This document shows, one piece after another, positions 8,527 to 17,486 of a stretch of DNA of 64,000 nucleotides; position 1 is the first letter of the stretch; the number at the start of each line of letters is the position of its first letter. Position numbers and translations under genes: made by a program. The stretch covers positions 248,001 to 312,000 of the forward strand of contig JAIETM010000003.1 of the NCBI GenBank assembly GCA_019745155.1, written 5' to 3'. Origin of the DNA: Chitinophagaceae bacterium. Lineage in GTDB: Bacteria; Bacteroidota; Bacteroidia; Chitinophagales; Chitinophagaceae. The notes below the pieces were generated by a model that was not told the DNA's origin, did not search any database, and saw only the letters and a list, made by a program, of their open reading frames with translations.

Positions 8527-9738
8527 TCAAGCAGAGATACGGCTACGATATTGCGCAGCTGCTTGTAGCAGTAATCCAGCAAACATCACTATTGCTGCAA
8601 ATAGTAACCACAAGTTGGCATAAGGCAGTAATATATAGTTCATATAAGACAAACCTTGCACCATCAAGAGGAATTCGTTGAGTAAAACGCCTATAAAGAA
8701 TGTGATTGTACCTACATGACTCAACCGCTTTGGCTGTATTAAGCCAGTGGCATAACCAAGGCCTACAATAAAGAGTGTGAGTACTCCTAACAAAACTAAG
8801 TGTAAGTAACCAATTACTACCGGCCTGAAACCAAATGCATACTCACTGAGTGTGGGTACTGTAGATACTAATTGCAAGATCAATTTAACGGAAAAGGCTA
8901 ATGCCGACATACCTAACAAAAACTGCACAATCAGCGGCAGTAGTTTTTTTAACAACGATAAAGCCGGAGCCAAGTCTTTTATTAAGAGCATCCACCCTAC
9001 ACATTGTACTGCAGCCGCCAGTACCACTAACGCATACAACCATTGAGGCATAGGTAACCACAAAGCTGATAAAAAATAAGCCGGTAAAACAGCGATAGCA
9101 AAGAGTTGAAAACAACGCCTAGCGTTGGCTAACTCAATTCCATAATAACGCAATAACCAAATACCCAGCCCTAGTACAGTAAACAGAAACCAACCATTGT
9201 ATTGAAAGTGTAGAAAAAAATAGACTGCTGCTAGATACCAATTTTGATGTACAATATGGTTGATCATCAAGTAGGCTAGAAAGAAAGTACCCAAAGCAGA
9301 AAGCAATTGCAAAACCAAGGCCATCTTGAAGAATTGATGCACTACATCAGTGCTTTTCAAATAACGCCACATCTGTATTGTATAGATAACAGCTATCACA
9401 ATCGAGGCCGTTGAGAAAGTAATAGATACGAGCCCATACCCCTGATACATGAAACCAATAAGCATACCATAAGCTGCTATCAATTGCCACTTGAGTAGTT
9501 GAGTAAGCTTTCCCAAGCCTTGTTGACCAAGCACGACTGCTGCAATGAGTAACATCGATACAAAACTTAGCCAGCCCGAAAAGGCAAAGTGAGAATGGGC
9601 GTGCAACAGATGTTTTTGTGATAGCCAGGGAATACTAAACGCGATTTTTAATCGCAACAGAATACCTGCTGCAGCTACTACAGCAAGATTGATCAATGCA
9701 ATACGAAACCAATACTGTACTTCTTTAGAAAAAACCAT
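8527..9738 (-). CDS. Multi-pass membrane protein with histidine-rich helices, possibly haem-copper related
   Basis: Start at the ATG at 9738. About 403 residues with around twelve hydrophobic helices. Histidines sit in membrane segments in a pattern that recalls haem-copper oxidase subunit I or NnrS-type proteins. They are in [14 protein letters not shown] near residue 45-58, in [26 protein letters not shown] near residue 150-180, and in [11 protein letters not shown] near residue 310. The HPEVY and double-His motifs of true oxidases are not seen, so I do not call it an oxidase. Its place between a Crp/Fnr regulator and chrA, divergent from the nos operon, suggests a role in nitrogen-oxide respiration (inference). 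Confidence 0.45.
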   Translation of the reverse strand: MVFSKEVQYWFRIALINLAVVAAAGILLRLKIAFSIPWLSQKHLLHAHSHFAFSGWLSFVSMLLIAAVVLGQQGLGKLTQLLKWQLIAAYGMLIGFMYQGYGLVSITFSTASIVIAVIYTIQMWRYLKSTDVVHQFFKMALVLQLLSALGTFFLAYLMINHIVHQNWYLAAVYFFLHFQYNGWFLFTVLGLGIWLLRYYGIELANARRCFQLFAIAVLPAYFLSALWLPMPQWLYALVVLAAAVQCVGWMLLIKDLAPALSLLKKLLPLIVQFLLGMSALAFSVKLILQLVSTVPTLSEYAFGFRPVVIGYLHLVLLGVLTLFIVGLGYATGLIQPKRLSHVGTITFFIGVLLNEFLLMVQGLSYMNYILLPYANLWLLFAAIVMFAGLLLQAAAQYRSRISA

Positions 9739-9749
9739 GTACAAAACAA

Positions 9750-10385
9750 CTACGCTGTACAGCGTTTGGATATGACCTCAGTCATATTACTGAAGTAAAC
9801 TTTTCCCTTTTGGATTTGAATTATTCCTTTTTCGTGCAATTGACGCATGACACGAATCACAGTTTCAACACGCAAACCAGTCATATCAGCAATTTGCTGG
9901 CGGGTTAGTTTGATCTGCGCACAATGCGGACAAATATGATCACACTTGGCTTTCATGTAATTTAGTAAAGACATGATACGCTTCTCTGGTTCATGAATAG
10001 CCACTTCCTTCACCAGCATAAATTTAAACCGCAATCTGCTGGTCAATAATCTTGAAAATTCAAAATGTATTTCCGGATGATCTTTCAATAATTGGTGAAA
10101 TGTAGATTGATGCAATCGAATCACTACAGCATCTTTATTCGCTATAGCTGTTGCTGCATAAGGCTCTCCATCGAACAGTGGCAATTCACCAAAGCTCTCC
10201 CCTACTTCAACTAAAGTTTGCAAGTATTCTTTTCCTTCATCATTGATATTTACCCAACGCACTTGACCACTAACTACTTGATGATAGAAGCTACAAGCAG
10301 TACCTTCTTTAAAGATAATTTCTCCAGGTACTAATCTTTTATAGGCGGCACCATAGGCCAACAGTAAGTCGATGTCTATCATCAT
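9750..10385 (-). CDS. Crp/Fnr-family regulator with CX3CX2C insert
   Basis: A 211-residue regulator. Residues about 10-120 form a cyclic-nucleotide-like beta-barrel (GEIIFKEGTACSFYHQVVSGQVRWVN, GESFGELPLFDGEPYAATAIA). A long dimer helix follows, then a winged HTH with LTRQQIADMTGLRVETVIRVMRQLHEKG. Between helix and HTH sits KCDHICPHCAQI, a C-x3-C-x2-C cluster with two histidines. The classical Fnr N-terminal cysteines are absent. The cluster could hold a metal or Fe-S centre (inference). It heads a leftward group and faces the nos operon across 232 bp containing an FNR-like palindrome, so it is the best candidate regulator of both. Confidence 0.85.
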   Translation of the reverse strand: MMIDIDLLLAYGAAYKRLVPGEIIFKEGTACSFYHQVVSGQVRWVNINDEGKEYLQTLVEVGESFGELPLFDGEPYAATAIANKDAVVIRLHQSTFHQLLKDHPEIHFEFSRLLTSRLRFKFMLVKEVAIHEPEKRIMSLLNYMKAKCDHICPHCAQIKLTRQQIADMTGLRVETVIRVMRQLHEKGIIQIQKGKVYFSNMTEVISKRCTA

Positions 10386-10452
10386 AACAGAACGAATTGA
10401 GAGTAAAATAGTCGAAAGCCTAATCTTGCAGCCTGACGCTTGTCACTATGGT

Positions 10453-10470
10453 ACATGATTAAAATCATGT
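10453..10470. promoter_or_regulatory. FNR-like palindrome between crp/fnr and nos operon
   Basis: ACATGAT-TAAA-ATCATGT is a perfect 7-bp inverted repeat whose core TGAT-N4-ATCA matches the FNR/CRP-family box. It lies 68 bases before the regulator's start and 148 bases before the cytochrome c start, so it may serve either direction. A similar core lies in front of the hydrogenase genes at 28054-28065. Confidence 0.6.
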
Positions 10471-10552
10471 TTTACTTTTTTCGTATCTAAATAGATGATA
10501 ATCAGCTCTCTACTCCAAATGTTATTATGCTACTCTTACCAGCTGAACTGCA

Positions 10553-10572
10553 TTTATGATTCTACGCATAAA
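10553..10572. promoter_or_regulatory. Second dyad upstream of nos operon
   Basis: TTTATG and CATAAA flank eight bases. The dyad centre lies about 36.5 bases before the end of a TAATCTTG sequence (10592-10599) that resembles the Bacteroidota -7 box. That is within one base of the operator-to-box spacing seen at 62160-62203. It could be a degenerate Crp/Fnr activator site for the nos promoter. Confidence 0.35.
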
Positions 10573-10617
10573 GGCCCGGAAAAGAGCAGAGTAATCTTGT
10601 GAAGTAAATTTTACAAC

Positions 10618-11100
10618 ATGAAAAAATATCTGATCACAGCATCAATTATCGGATTACTGGCTGCCTGCGGTGGTGGTAATCAACAAACCAAAGACAATAG
10701 CGCTGTTGCGGCTCCCGCAGTTACGGAAGCTAGTGCCAATGGCAATCCTTCTTATGATCCTAACCGAGGTGAAGGCAAGTTTAAAAACGTAGAAATACCT
10801 GCCACACTTGATGGTGCTATGGCTGCCAAGGGCGAAAAAGTATATGGTGTAAAGTGTAGTAGTTGCCATAAGCTTACCGATGAGAGATTGGTTGGTCCGG
10901 GCTGGAAAGAAGTAACAAAGAGAAATACAGCAGACTGGATCATGAATTTTATGACCAATACAGATGAAATGCTGAATAAGGATCCTAAAGCACAAGCCCA
11001 GCTGGAAATCTGTTTGGTGAGAATGCCTAATCAGAACCTTAGCGACGAAGATGCGCGCTCACTATATGAGTTCATGCGCAAAAACGACGGCGTGAAATAA
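10618..11100 (+). CDS. Cytochrome c lipoprotein of the nos cluster
   Basis: A 160-residue c-type cytochrome. A signal peptide ends in the lipobox LLAAC (Cys at residue 17), followed by a flexible Ala/Asn-rich linker. The haem motif is CSSCH, in EKVYGVKCSSCHKL at about residue 80. A methionine ligand is likely in VRMPNQNL near residue 139. The cytochrome c fold spans residues about 65-156. It is membrane-anchored on the periplasmic side. As the first gene before nosZ, its likely job is to deliver electrons to the CuA site of nitrous oxide reductase, as proposed for clade II nos clusters. Confidence 0.85.
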   Translation: MKKYLITASIIGLLAACGGGNQQTKDNSAVAAPAVTEASANGNPSYDPNRGEGKFKNVEIPATLDGAMAAKGEKVYGVKCSSCHKLTDERLVGPGWKEVTKRNTADWIMNFMTNTDEMLNKDPKAQAQLEICLVRMPNQNLSDEDARSLYEFMRKNDGVK

Positions 11101-11131
11101 TCAACCATTCTTCAACTCAAAACAACACAAC

Positions 11132-13120
11132 ATGAAAAAATTACATCTGGCCGGACTAGGTTTGCTATCGGCCGCATTTTTCATGCAGACCGGCTGTAAA
11201 CCTAAAAACGCAAACAATGCGGTTACGGCTGATGCTGCTGCTAAAGCCTATGTGGCTCCAGGTAAATATGACGAGTTTTACAATTTTGTTTCCGGTGGTT
11301 TCAGCGGACAAATGAGTGTATACGGCTTACCTAGCGGCCGTTTGCTACGCGTCATTCCTGTATTCTCTGTTGATCCCGAAAAAGGCTGGGGCTATAGTGA
11401 AGAAACCAAGCCCATGCTGAATACTTCTCATGGTTTTGTACCCTGGGATGATTTGCACCATACAGAACTTTCTCAAACCAACGGCGAAATAGATGGCCGT
11501 TGGGTATTTGGTAATGCCAATAATACACCACGTGTGGCACGTATTGATTTAGGTACTTTCAGAACAAATGAAATCATCGAATTACCAAACAGTGCCGGTA
11601 ACCACTCATCGCCTTTCATTACTGAAAACACAGAATATGTGGTAGCTGGCACACGCTTTAGTGTTCCTCCAGACAATGTGAATGGCGACATCCCCATCAG
11701 TAGTTACAAACAAAATTTTAAAGGCTATATCAGCTTTATCAGTGTAGGTAAGGAAGATGGCAAAATGGATATTGCTTTTCAGCTGCAATTACCCGGTGTA
11801 AACTTTGACTTAAGCCATGCCGGTAAAGGCAAATCACATGGTTGGTTCTTCTTTAGCTGCTACAATACTGAACAAGCCAATACATTATTAGAAGTAAACG
11901 CTTCGCAGCGTGATAAGGATTTTATTCTGGCTGTAAACTGGAAGAAGGCCGAAGAATACCTGAAAGCGGGCAAGGGCAAAAAAGTAGCAACCAAGTATGC
12001 CCATAACGTTTACGATGAAAAAACACATACTGCCAAGTCTGAAATCAAAACAGAAGTATTGGTGCTGGATGCAAAAGAACTGAAAGATATCTGCTACTTT
12101 ATTCCATGTCCTAAATCACCACATGGTTGTGATGTTGATCCTACAGGCGAATACATTGTAGGTAGTGGTAAGCTGGCAGCCTTGATTCCTGTATTCAGTT
12201 TTGACAAATTGCAGAAAGCTATTGCCAACAAACAATTTGAAGGTGATTATGAAGGCATTCCTGTTGTGAAATATGATGCCGCATTGCATGGTGAAGTACA
12301 GAAGCCTGGCCTTGGACCATTGCATACAGAGTTTGATGGCAAGGGTAATGCCTATACCACTTTTTTCGTATCAAGTGAAGTAGTGAAGTGGAATATCAAA
12401 GACCTGAAAGTAGTAGACCGCGCACCTACTTTCTATTCTGTTGGTCACCTGTGTATTCCTGGTGGCGACAGCAAGAAGCCCAATGCCAAGTATGTCATTG
12501 CCTATAATAAAATTACCAAAGATCGTTACTTACCAACCGGACCAGAACTAGCACAAAGTGCACAGCTCTATGATATCAGTGGTGATAAAATGCAATTAAT
12601 TCTTGATTTCCCAACTATTGGTGAACCACACTATGCACAAGCGGTTGCAGCAGATGTAATTAAGAATCGTTCTGTGAAATTCTTCAAGATTGAAGAAAAC
12701 GCTCACCCTTATGTAGCAAAAGGTGAGGCCAACAGCAAAGTGGTTCGTGAAGGCAATAAAGTTCATGTGTACATGACTTCAGTACGCTCGCACTTCTCTC
12801 CAGACAATATTGAAGGTGTTCGGGTAGGTGATGAAGTATACTTCCATGTAACCAATCTGGAACAAGACTGGGATGTGCCGCATGGATTCGCTGTGAAAGG
12901 CGCTTCAAACGCAGAATTATTGATTATGCCTGGCGAAACACAAACATTGAAGTGGGTTCCTGAGAAGTCTGGCATGTATCCTATCTATTGTACTGATTTC
13001 TGTAGTGCACTACACCAAGAAATGCAAGGATATGTACGCGTTTCTCCTGCTGGCAGTAATGTGCCACTCACCTTCAGCACAGGAAAAACTCAACCAAAAG
13101 AATCAGCCCCAAAAAAATAA
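11132..13120 (+). CDS. nosZ: Nitrous oxide reductase, clade II type
   Basis: Reduces N2O to N2 in the periplasm. The 662-residue protein has a Sec-type signal ending MQTGC rather than a Tat signal, which is typical of clade II (atypical) NosZ. The N-terminal seven-bladed propeller carries the CuZ histidine pair in WDDLHHTE (about residue 109-110) and further His-containing loops, for example SHGWFFFSC and SPHGCDVDP. The C-terminal cupredoxin domain has the CuA motif C620-x3-C624-x3-H628-x2-M631 and an upstream histidine in DVPHGFAVKG. All expected copper-ligand regions seem intact. It lies in an operon with accessory genes. Confidence 0.96.
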   Translation: MKKLHLAGLGLLSAAFFMQTGCKPKNANNAVTADAAAKAYVAPGKYDEFYNFVSGGFSGQMSVYGLPSGRLLRVIPVFSVDPEKGWGYSEETKPMLNTSHGFVPWDDLHHTELSQTNGEIDGRWVFGNANNTPRVARIDLGTFRTNEIIELPNSAGNHSSPFITENTEYVVAGTRFSVPPDNVNGDIPISSYKQNFKGYISFISVGKEDGKMDIAFQLQLPGVNFDLSHAGKGKSHGWFFFSCYNTEQANTLLEVNASQRDKDFILAVNWKKAEEYLKAGKGKKVATKYAHNVYDEKTHTAKSEIKTEVLVLDAKELKDICYFIPCPKSPHGCDVDPTGEYIVGSGKLAALIPVFSFDKLQKAIANKQFEGDYEGIPVVKYDAALHGEVQKPGLGPLHTEFDGKGNAYTTFFVSSEVVKWNIKDLKVVDRAPTFYSVGHLCIPGGDSKKPNAKYVIAYNKITKDRYLPTGPELAQSAQLYDISGDKMQLILDFPTIGEPHYAQAVAADVIKNRSVKFFKIEENAHPYVAKGEANSKVVREGNKVHVYMTSVRSHFSPDNIEGVRVGDEVYFHVTNLEQDWDVPHGFAVKGASNAELLIMPGETQTLKWVPEKSGMYPIYCTDFCSALHQEMQGYVRVSPAGSNVPLTFSTGKTQPKESAPKK

Positions 13121-13130
13121 CAGGCTCATG

Positions 13131-13181
13131 GAGTAACCGTTGTAGCAACTCATTGTAAGTGATTCAGCACAACGGTTACTC
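13131..13181. promoter_or_regulatory. Long inverted repeat between nosZ and fasciclin gene
   Basis: GAGTAACCGTTGT (13131-13143) and ACAACGGTTACTC (13169-13181) form a perfect 13-bp stem with a 25-base loop, ten bases after the nosZ stop. No T-run follows, so an intrinsic terminator is unlikely. It may protect the nosZ transcript end, lower downstream expression, or bind a regulator. Confidence 0.6.
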
Positions 13182-13207
13182 ACCTGTTAACCTCAAAAAC
13201 AACAGAT

Positions 13208-13762
13208 ATGAAAAAGTATGGCATCCTGGCTATTGCATGTATGCTTACAATAGCCTGTAACAACACTGAAACTCCTGCTGACACAAGCAGTACTACTACT
13301 GCAGTAGCAGGCGGACAAGAAAATGTTCAAGATAACGATTCACAAAAAGATGTAGTGAAAGTTGCCGTAGGCTCTAAAGATCATACCACATTGGTTGCTG
13401 CATTAAAGCAAGCCGACTTGGTAACATCACTCTCTAACGCCGGTCCTTTTACAGTATTCGCACCCACTGATGCAGCTTTCGGCAAAGTAGATAAAGCCAC
13501 GTTAGACGCTTTAATGACTGACGAGAAGAAAGCCGACCTACAAAACATTCTTCAATACCATGTTACTGTATCTGCTATTAAAGCAGAGAGCCTGCAAGAC
13601 GGCCAAACACTCGGCATGGTCAACGGTGATAATATTACAGTAAGCATCAAAGACGGTAAGGTTTGGCTCAACAATAGCGCTATGATTGTGGCTTCTGTTC
13701 CTGCAGCTAATGGTATTGTACATGTGATAGATGGCGTATTACTCCCTCCCGCCAAGCAATAA
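13208..13762 (+). CDS. Fasciclin (FAS1) domain lipoprotein in nos operon
   Basis: A 184-residue lipoprotein. The signal peptide ends TIAC (Cys at residue 17), followed by a Thr/Ala/Asp-rich linker. A single FAS1 domain spans residues about 60-180: HTTLVAALKQADLVTSLSNAGPFTVFAPTDAAFGKV, LQNILQYHVTVSAIKAESL, and the terminal NGIVHVIDGVLLPP. FAS1 domains usually mediate adhesion or protein-protein contacts. The position between nosZ and nosL suggests a structural or copper-handling role, but nothing in the sequence proves this. Confidence 0.88.
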   Translation: MKKYGILAIACMLTIACNNTETPADTSSTTTAVAGGQENVQDNDSQKDVVKVAVGSKDHTTLVAALKQADLVTSLSNAGPFTVFAPTDAAFGKVDKATLDALMTDEKKADLQNILQYHVTVSAIKAESLQDGQTLGMVNGDNITVSIKDGKVWLNNSAMIVASVPAANGIVHVIDGVLLPPAKQ

Positions 13763-13778
13763 TTGATAAAAACATTTT

Positions 13779-14762
13779 ATGAAAAACAAGGCTTTACAGA
13801 CAGGCTCAAGAATTCTTTTGACGATTGCGGCAGTAGCCCTACCATTTGTATTAATACTGCCTATCTGGCGTATTGAATTAGATGCGCCGCAATATCCTGA
13901 AGGATTGGCTTTGCAGATTCATGCCAGCGATATCAAAGGTGATGTAGACATCATCAATGGTTTAAATCACTACATCGGTATGCGCACACTGCACAAGGAA
14001 GACTTCATTGAGTTTACTGTATTGCCTTACTGTATTATTTTTTTTGCAGCCTTATTTCTGTTAACTGCAATACTCAACAAGAGGAAGGTGCTACATACAA
14101 GCACCCTCCTCTTTATTGCTTTTGGTGTTCTCGCCATGATCGATTTTTGGAGATGGGAATACGATTACGGCCATAACCTAGACCCCAATGCCGCCATCAA
14201 AGTGCCGGGTATGGCATATCAGCCTCCGCTAATTGGCTTTAAACAGTTATTGAACTTTGGTGCATATTCCATTCCTGATCTTGGTGGATGGATTTTTATC
14301 GGTGCAGGCATACTCTTACTGGTTGCACAATGGTTTGAGTGGAAAGCCGTTAAGAAAATGACAGCACCTATTTCTGTATTGATACTACCTTTTTTATTTA
14401 GTCTTAGCTCCTGCACACAAAAACCTGATCCCATTCAGGCAGGTAAAGACCAATGCCACTTTTGTAAAATGCAACTTAGCGATCCCAAGTTTGCTGCAGT
14501 GATTCTTACCAGTAAAGGGCGCACATTGAAGTTTGACGACAAACAGTGTCTCGATGACTTTAGAAAGTCTGGCTTTCTCGATCAAAATGAAATCAAACAA
14601 GTGTATTACAGCAATTTCAATAAGCCTGATCAATACATACCTGAAAATACTGCTCAATTATTAATGAATGCGGCGCTTAGAAGTCCAATGGGTGGTAATA
14701 CCGCCGCATTTGCAACCGAAGTAGAAAAATCAGCCGCTGCAGCTAGTCTGCCAAAAGAATAA
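13779..14762 (+). CDS. nosL: Membrane protein fused to NosL copper chaperone domain
   Basis: A 327-residue fusion. Residues 1-210 contain about four membrane segments with a large extracytoplasmic loop (RTLHKEDFIEFTVLPYCIIFFAALFLL and DLGGWIFIGAGILLLVAQWF). Residues about 200-300 are a NosL domain, introduced by SLSSC at residue 212, which reads like an internal lipobox. The NosL copper motif is C226-H-F-C229-K-M231, followed by LKFDDKQCLDDF. NosL supplies Cu(I) to NosZ. Usually NosL is a stand-alone lipoprotein; here it is carried in one chain with a membrane module. The frame is continuous, so this is not an annotation artefact. Confidence 0.85.
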   Translation: MKNKALQTGSRILLTIAAVALPFVLILPIWRIELDAPQYPEGLALQIHASDIKGDVDIINGLNHYIGMRTLHKEDFIEFTVLPYCIIFFAALFLLTAILNKRKVLHTSTLLFIAFGVLAMIDFWRWEYDYGHNLDPNAAIKVPGMAYQPPLIGFKQLLNFGAYSIPDLGGWIFIGAGILLLVAQWFEWKAVKKMTAPISVLILPFLFSLSSCTQKPDPIQAGKDQCHFCKMQLSDPKFAAVILTSKGRTLKFDDKQCLDDFRKSGFLDQNEIKQVYYSNFNKPDQYIPENTAQLLMNAALRSPMGGNTAAFATEVEKSAAAASLPKE

Positions 14763-14764
14763 GC

Positions 14765-15997
14765 ATGCGTTATCTCTTGATGATATTGATCATTTTTTCT
14801 GCAACGCAACTACAAGCCAAAAGCCTGCACGTTGGCAAGCAAGAAGCTTACAAAACTATTCACCAAGCGCTACAAGTAGTAGCTGATAGCGATAGCATCC
14901 TAATTCATGCCGGACTTTACCAAGAGGGTAATCTTATCATTGATAAGTCAATATCATTGATCGGCATTGACAACCCTATACTCGATGGTCAATATAAATA
15001 CGAAGTAATCTCTATCAAAGCCAATTATGTTACAGTAGAAGGTATCACCATTCAACACTCAGGTGTATCCAGCATTATTGACTATGCGGGCATTAAGCTA
15101 TACGAGTGCAACAATGTGCGTATAGAGAAGAACATTATAGAAGATGCTTTCTTTGGCATCTATGTGCAGTATGGCACCAAATGTATTATTCGCAACAATC
15201 ATTTGCGTGCGCATAAAAAAACTGAACAAGAAAGTGGCAATGGCATACACTGCTGGAAAAGCGATAGTTTACAAATAACCGGAAATCAGATTCAAGGTCA
15301 CAGAGATGGCATATACTTTGAGTTTGTTACCAACTCTATCATCTGGCGCAATATCTCTTCCAAGAATCTCCGATATGGACTGCACTTCATGTTCTCTAAT
15401 CATGATACCTATGTAACCAATGTATTTGAAAATAATGGCGCCGGTGTGGCTGTTATGTTCTCCAATCACGTACACATGTACAACAACTATTTCCGGGAGA
15501 ATTGGGGCGATGCTTCTTATGGTATTCTATTAAAGGAAATCTCTGATAGCGAAATAGAAGGCAACAGATTTGAACAAAATACAAGCGGCATTTATATAGA
15601 GGGTGCCAGTAGAATCCAGATGAACAGAAACTTGTTCAAGGGAAATGGCTGGGCACTGAAGATTCAAGCCAGCTGCATGGAGATCCAGCTACACAACAAT
15701 GACTTTATCGGCAACACCTTTGATGTTGGCACCAATGGCTCACTTGTACTCAACAATTTCAATAATAATTATTGGGATAAATACGAAGGCTACGACTTGA
15801 ACAAGGATCGTCAAGGCGATGTGCCTTATCGCCCAGTAAGTATGTATGCAGGCATAATAGAAAAAATTCCTGTTGCGATGATCTTATTCAGAAGCTTAAT
15901 CACTACGCTGATGGACAAATCAGAAAAGCTGATTCCCAGCATCACTCCTGAGCAGTTAAAAGACGATCACCCGCACATTAAACCTGTTGTATCATGA
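14765..15997 (+). CDS. nosD: NosD, periplasmic right-handed beta-helix protein
   Basis: A 410-residue exported protein (signal ending LQAK). It is built of PbH1-type beta-helix repeats rich in N and G: YKTIHQALQVVADSDSILIHAG, GIKLYECNNVRIEKNII, GIYVQYGTKCIIRNN, GIYFEFVTNSIIWRN, and others up to about residue 330. NosD works with the NosFY ABC transporter in maturation of the NosZ CuZ site, by supplying sulfur and acting in copper handling. The gene begins two bases after the nosL stop and overlaps the ATG of nosF by four bases, so the operon is tightly coupled. Confidence 0.94.
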   Translation: MRYLLMILIIFSATQLQAKSLHVGKQEAYKTIHQALQVVADSDSILIHAGLYQEGNLIIDKSISLIGIDNPILDGQYKYEVISIKANYVTVEGITIQHSGVSSIIDYAGIKLYECNNVRIEKNIIEDAFFGIYVQYGTKCIIRNNHLRAHKKTEQESGNGIHCWKSDSLQITGNQIQGHRDGIYFEFVTNSIIWRNISSKNLRYGLHFMFSNHDTYVTNVFENNGAGVAVMFSNHVHMYNNYFRENWGDASYGILLKEISDSEIEGNRFEQNTSGIYIEGASRIQMNRNLFKGNGWALKIQASCMEIQLHNNDFIGNTFDVGTNGSLVLNNFNNNYWDKYEGYDLNKDRQGDVPYRPVSMYAGIIEKIPVAMILFRSLITTLMDKSEKLIPSITPEQLKDDHPHIKPVVS

Positions 15998-16698
15998 TTA
16001 TCGCCACCAATGTACATAAGCAGTTTGGCAAACTACAGGTGTTGAAGAACATCAGCGTTACCTGCAATAAAGGAGAATGCATTGCCTTGATTGGACCAAA
16101 CGGAAGCGGTAAAACCACGCTGATTAAAAGCATCCTTGGTATGGTGATACCAGATAGCGGCTTTATTACTTTCAATGGCAAAAACATTCTGCACGACTGG
16201 AACTATCGTTCATACATCGGCTATATGCCCCAGATTGGTCGTTATCCAGATAATATGAGTATCGGGCAAGTGATCAATATGATGAAAGATATCCGCAATC
16301 ATGAAGGGAGTCTCGATGAAGAGTTGATTCAAGCTTTCGACTTAGAAAAATTGTACGATAAAAAAATGCGTACCCTATCCGGCGGAACACGTCAGAAAGT
16401 AAGTGCTTGTCTGGCTTTCTTATTCAACCCAGATGTGCTGATATTAGATGAACCTACTGCAGGACTAGACCCCGTAGCCACAGAAGTGCTGAAAGAAAAA
16501 ATTATTGCAGAGAAAGAGAAAGGCAAGGTCATTCTAATTACCTCGCATATTCTGAGCGAACTGGATGAGATGATTACACAAGTCATCTTTATGCAAGAAG
16601 GGCAATTGGTCTTCCACAAGAACATGATTGACCTGCAACAAGAAACAGGTGAACAGAGATTATCAAAAGCCATTGCACAGATCATGCTAAAACGCTAA
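15994..16698 (+). CDS. nosF: NosF, ABC transporter ATPase
   Basis: A 234-residue ATPase with Walker A GPNGSGKTT, Q loop YMPQIG, signature LSGGTRQK, Walker B VLILDEPTAGLDP and H loop ITSHI. It energises the NosDFY maturation machine for nitrous oxide reductase at the cytoplasmic membrane. It overlaps nosD by four bases (ATGA) and nosY follows after two bases. Confidence 0.94.
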   Translation: MIIATNVHKQFGKLQVLKNISVTCNKGECIALIGPNGSGKTTLIKSILGMVIPDSGFITFNGKNILHDWNYRSYIGYMPQIGRYPDNMSIGQVINMMKDIRNHEGSLDEELIQAFDLEKLYDKKMRTLSGGTRQKVSACLAFLFNPDVLILDEPTAGLDPVATEVLKEKIIAEKEKGKVILITSHILSELDEMITQVIFMQEGQLVFHKNMIDLQQETGEQRLSKAIAQIMLKR

Positions 16699-16700
16699 CC

Positions 16701-17468
16701 ATGTACAAGATTTTCAAATATGTCATTCGGGATATTCTGCGTAACAGAATCATGCTGGCCTATACCGCTCTGCTATTATTAGCATCCGGCAGTATTTTCA
16801 GCTTAGAAGACACAAGCGCTAAAGCTATCTTAAGCGTGTTGAATATTGTCTTACTCATCGTACCACTTGTTAGCATTGTATTTGCCACCATCTATGTATA
16901 TAATAGCAATGAGTTTATTGAACTTTTGTTAAGTCAGCCCATCCAGAGAAAGAAAATATGGCTAAGCATATTTTACGGGCTATCACTATCACTTGGCCTT
17001 GCTTTCTTAGTTGGCATCGGTATTCCTGTATTATTATTTGAAAGAAGCCTAACCGGATTACTACTCGTTGCCTGCGGTGCTTTATTGTCTGTAATTTTTG
17101 CAGCAATTGCAATGCTGGCCGTTGTATTCACTAGAGATAAGGCAAAGGGCATTGGCACTGCCGTGCTGATGTGGTTATACTTCACTATCCTATTTGATGG
17201 ATTGGTCTTATTTGGTCTTTTCCAATTATCAGATTATCCAATAGAAAAAGCCATGATTGTTGTGAGCAGCTTAAACCCTATCGACTTGTCGCGCATTCTC
17301 ATTCTGTTGAAACTAGATATCTCTGCACTCATGGGTTATACAGGTGCCATCTTTCAAGACTTTTTTGGAACCGCAACAGGCATGACGCTTTCCTTTGTTG
17401 CTTTGATGTTATGGATACTCATTCCCGTTGGCATATCCCTCCATAAATTCAGTAAAAAAGATTTGTAA
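16701..17468 (+). CDS. nosY: NosY, ABC transporter permease
   Basis: A 255-residue membrane protein with about six transmembrane helices, of the ABC-2 permease type. It starts with a YVIRDILRNRIMLAYTALLLL segment and contains NEFIELLLSQPIQRKKIW, a feature of NosY-like permeases. It pairs with NosF and NosD for maturation of NosZ. It is followed after 18 bases by a truncated haemoglobin gene. Confidence 0.92.
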   Translation: MYKIFKYVIRDILRNRIMLAYTALLLLASGSIFSLEDTSAKAILSVLNIVLLIVPLVSIVFATIYVYNSNEFIELLLSQPIQRKKIWLSIFYGLSLSLGLAFLVGIGIPVLLFERSLTGLLLVACGALLSVIFAAIAMLAVVFTRDKAKGIGTAVLMWLYFTILFDGLVLFGLFQLSDYPIEKAMIVVSSLNPIDLSRILILLKLDISALMGYTGAIFQDFFGTATGMTLSFVALMLWILIPVGISLHKFSKKDL

Positions 17469-17486
17469 CTACCACAATGCTACCCT

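Noticed and set aside
8495-8582. N-terminal extension of the chromate transporter
   Set aside because: It would start with TTG and overlap the upstream gene by 56 bases, while the family's N terminus begins at the ATG at 8495.
8527-9738. Calling the histidine-rich membrane protein a cytochrome oxidase or NO reductase
   Set aside because: Key motifs of those enzymes (HPEVY-like and paired histidines) are not visible.
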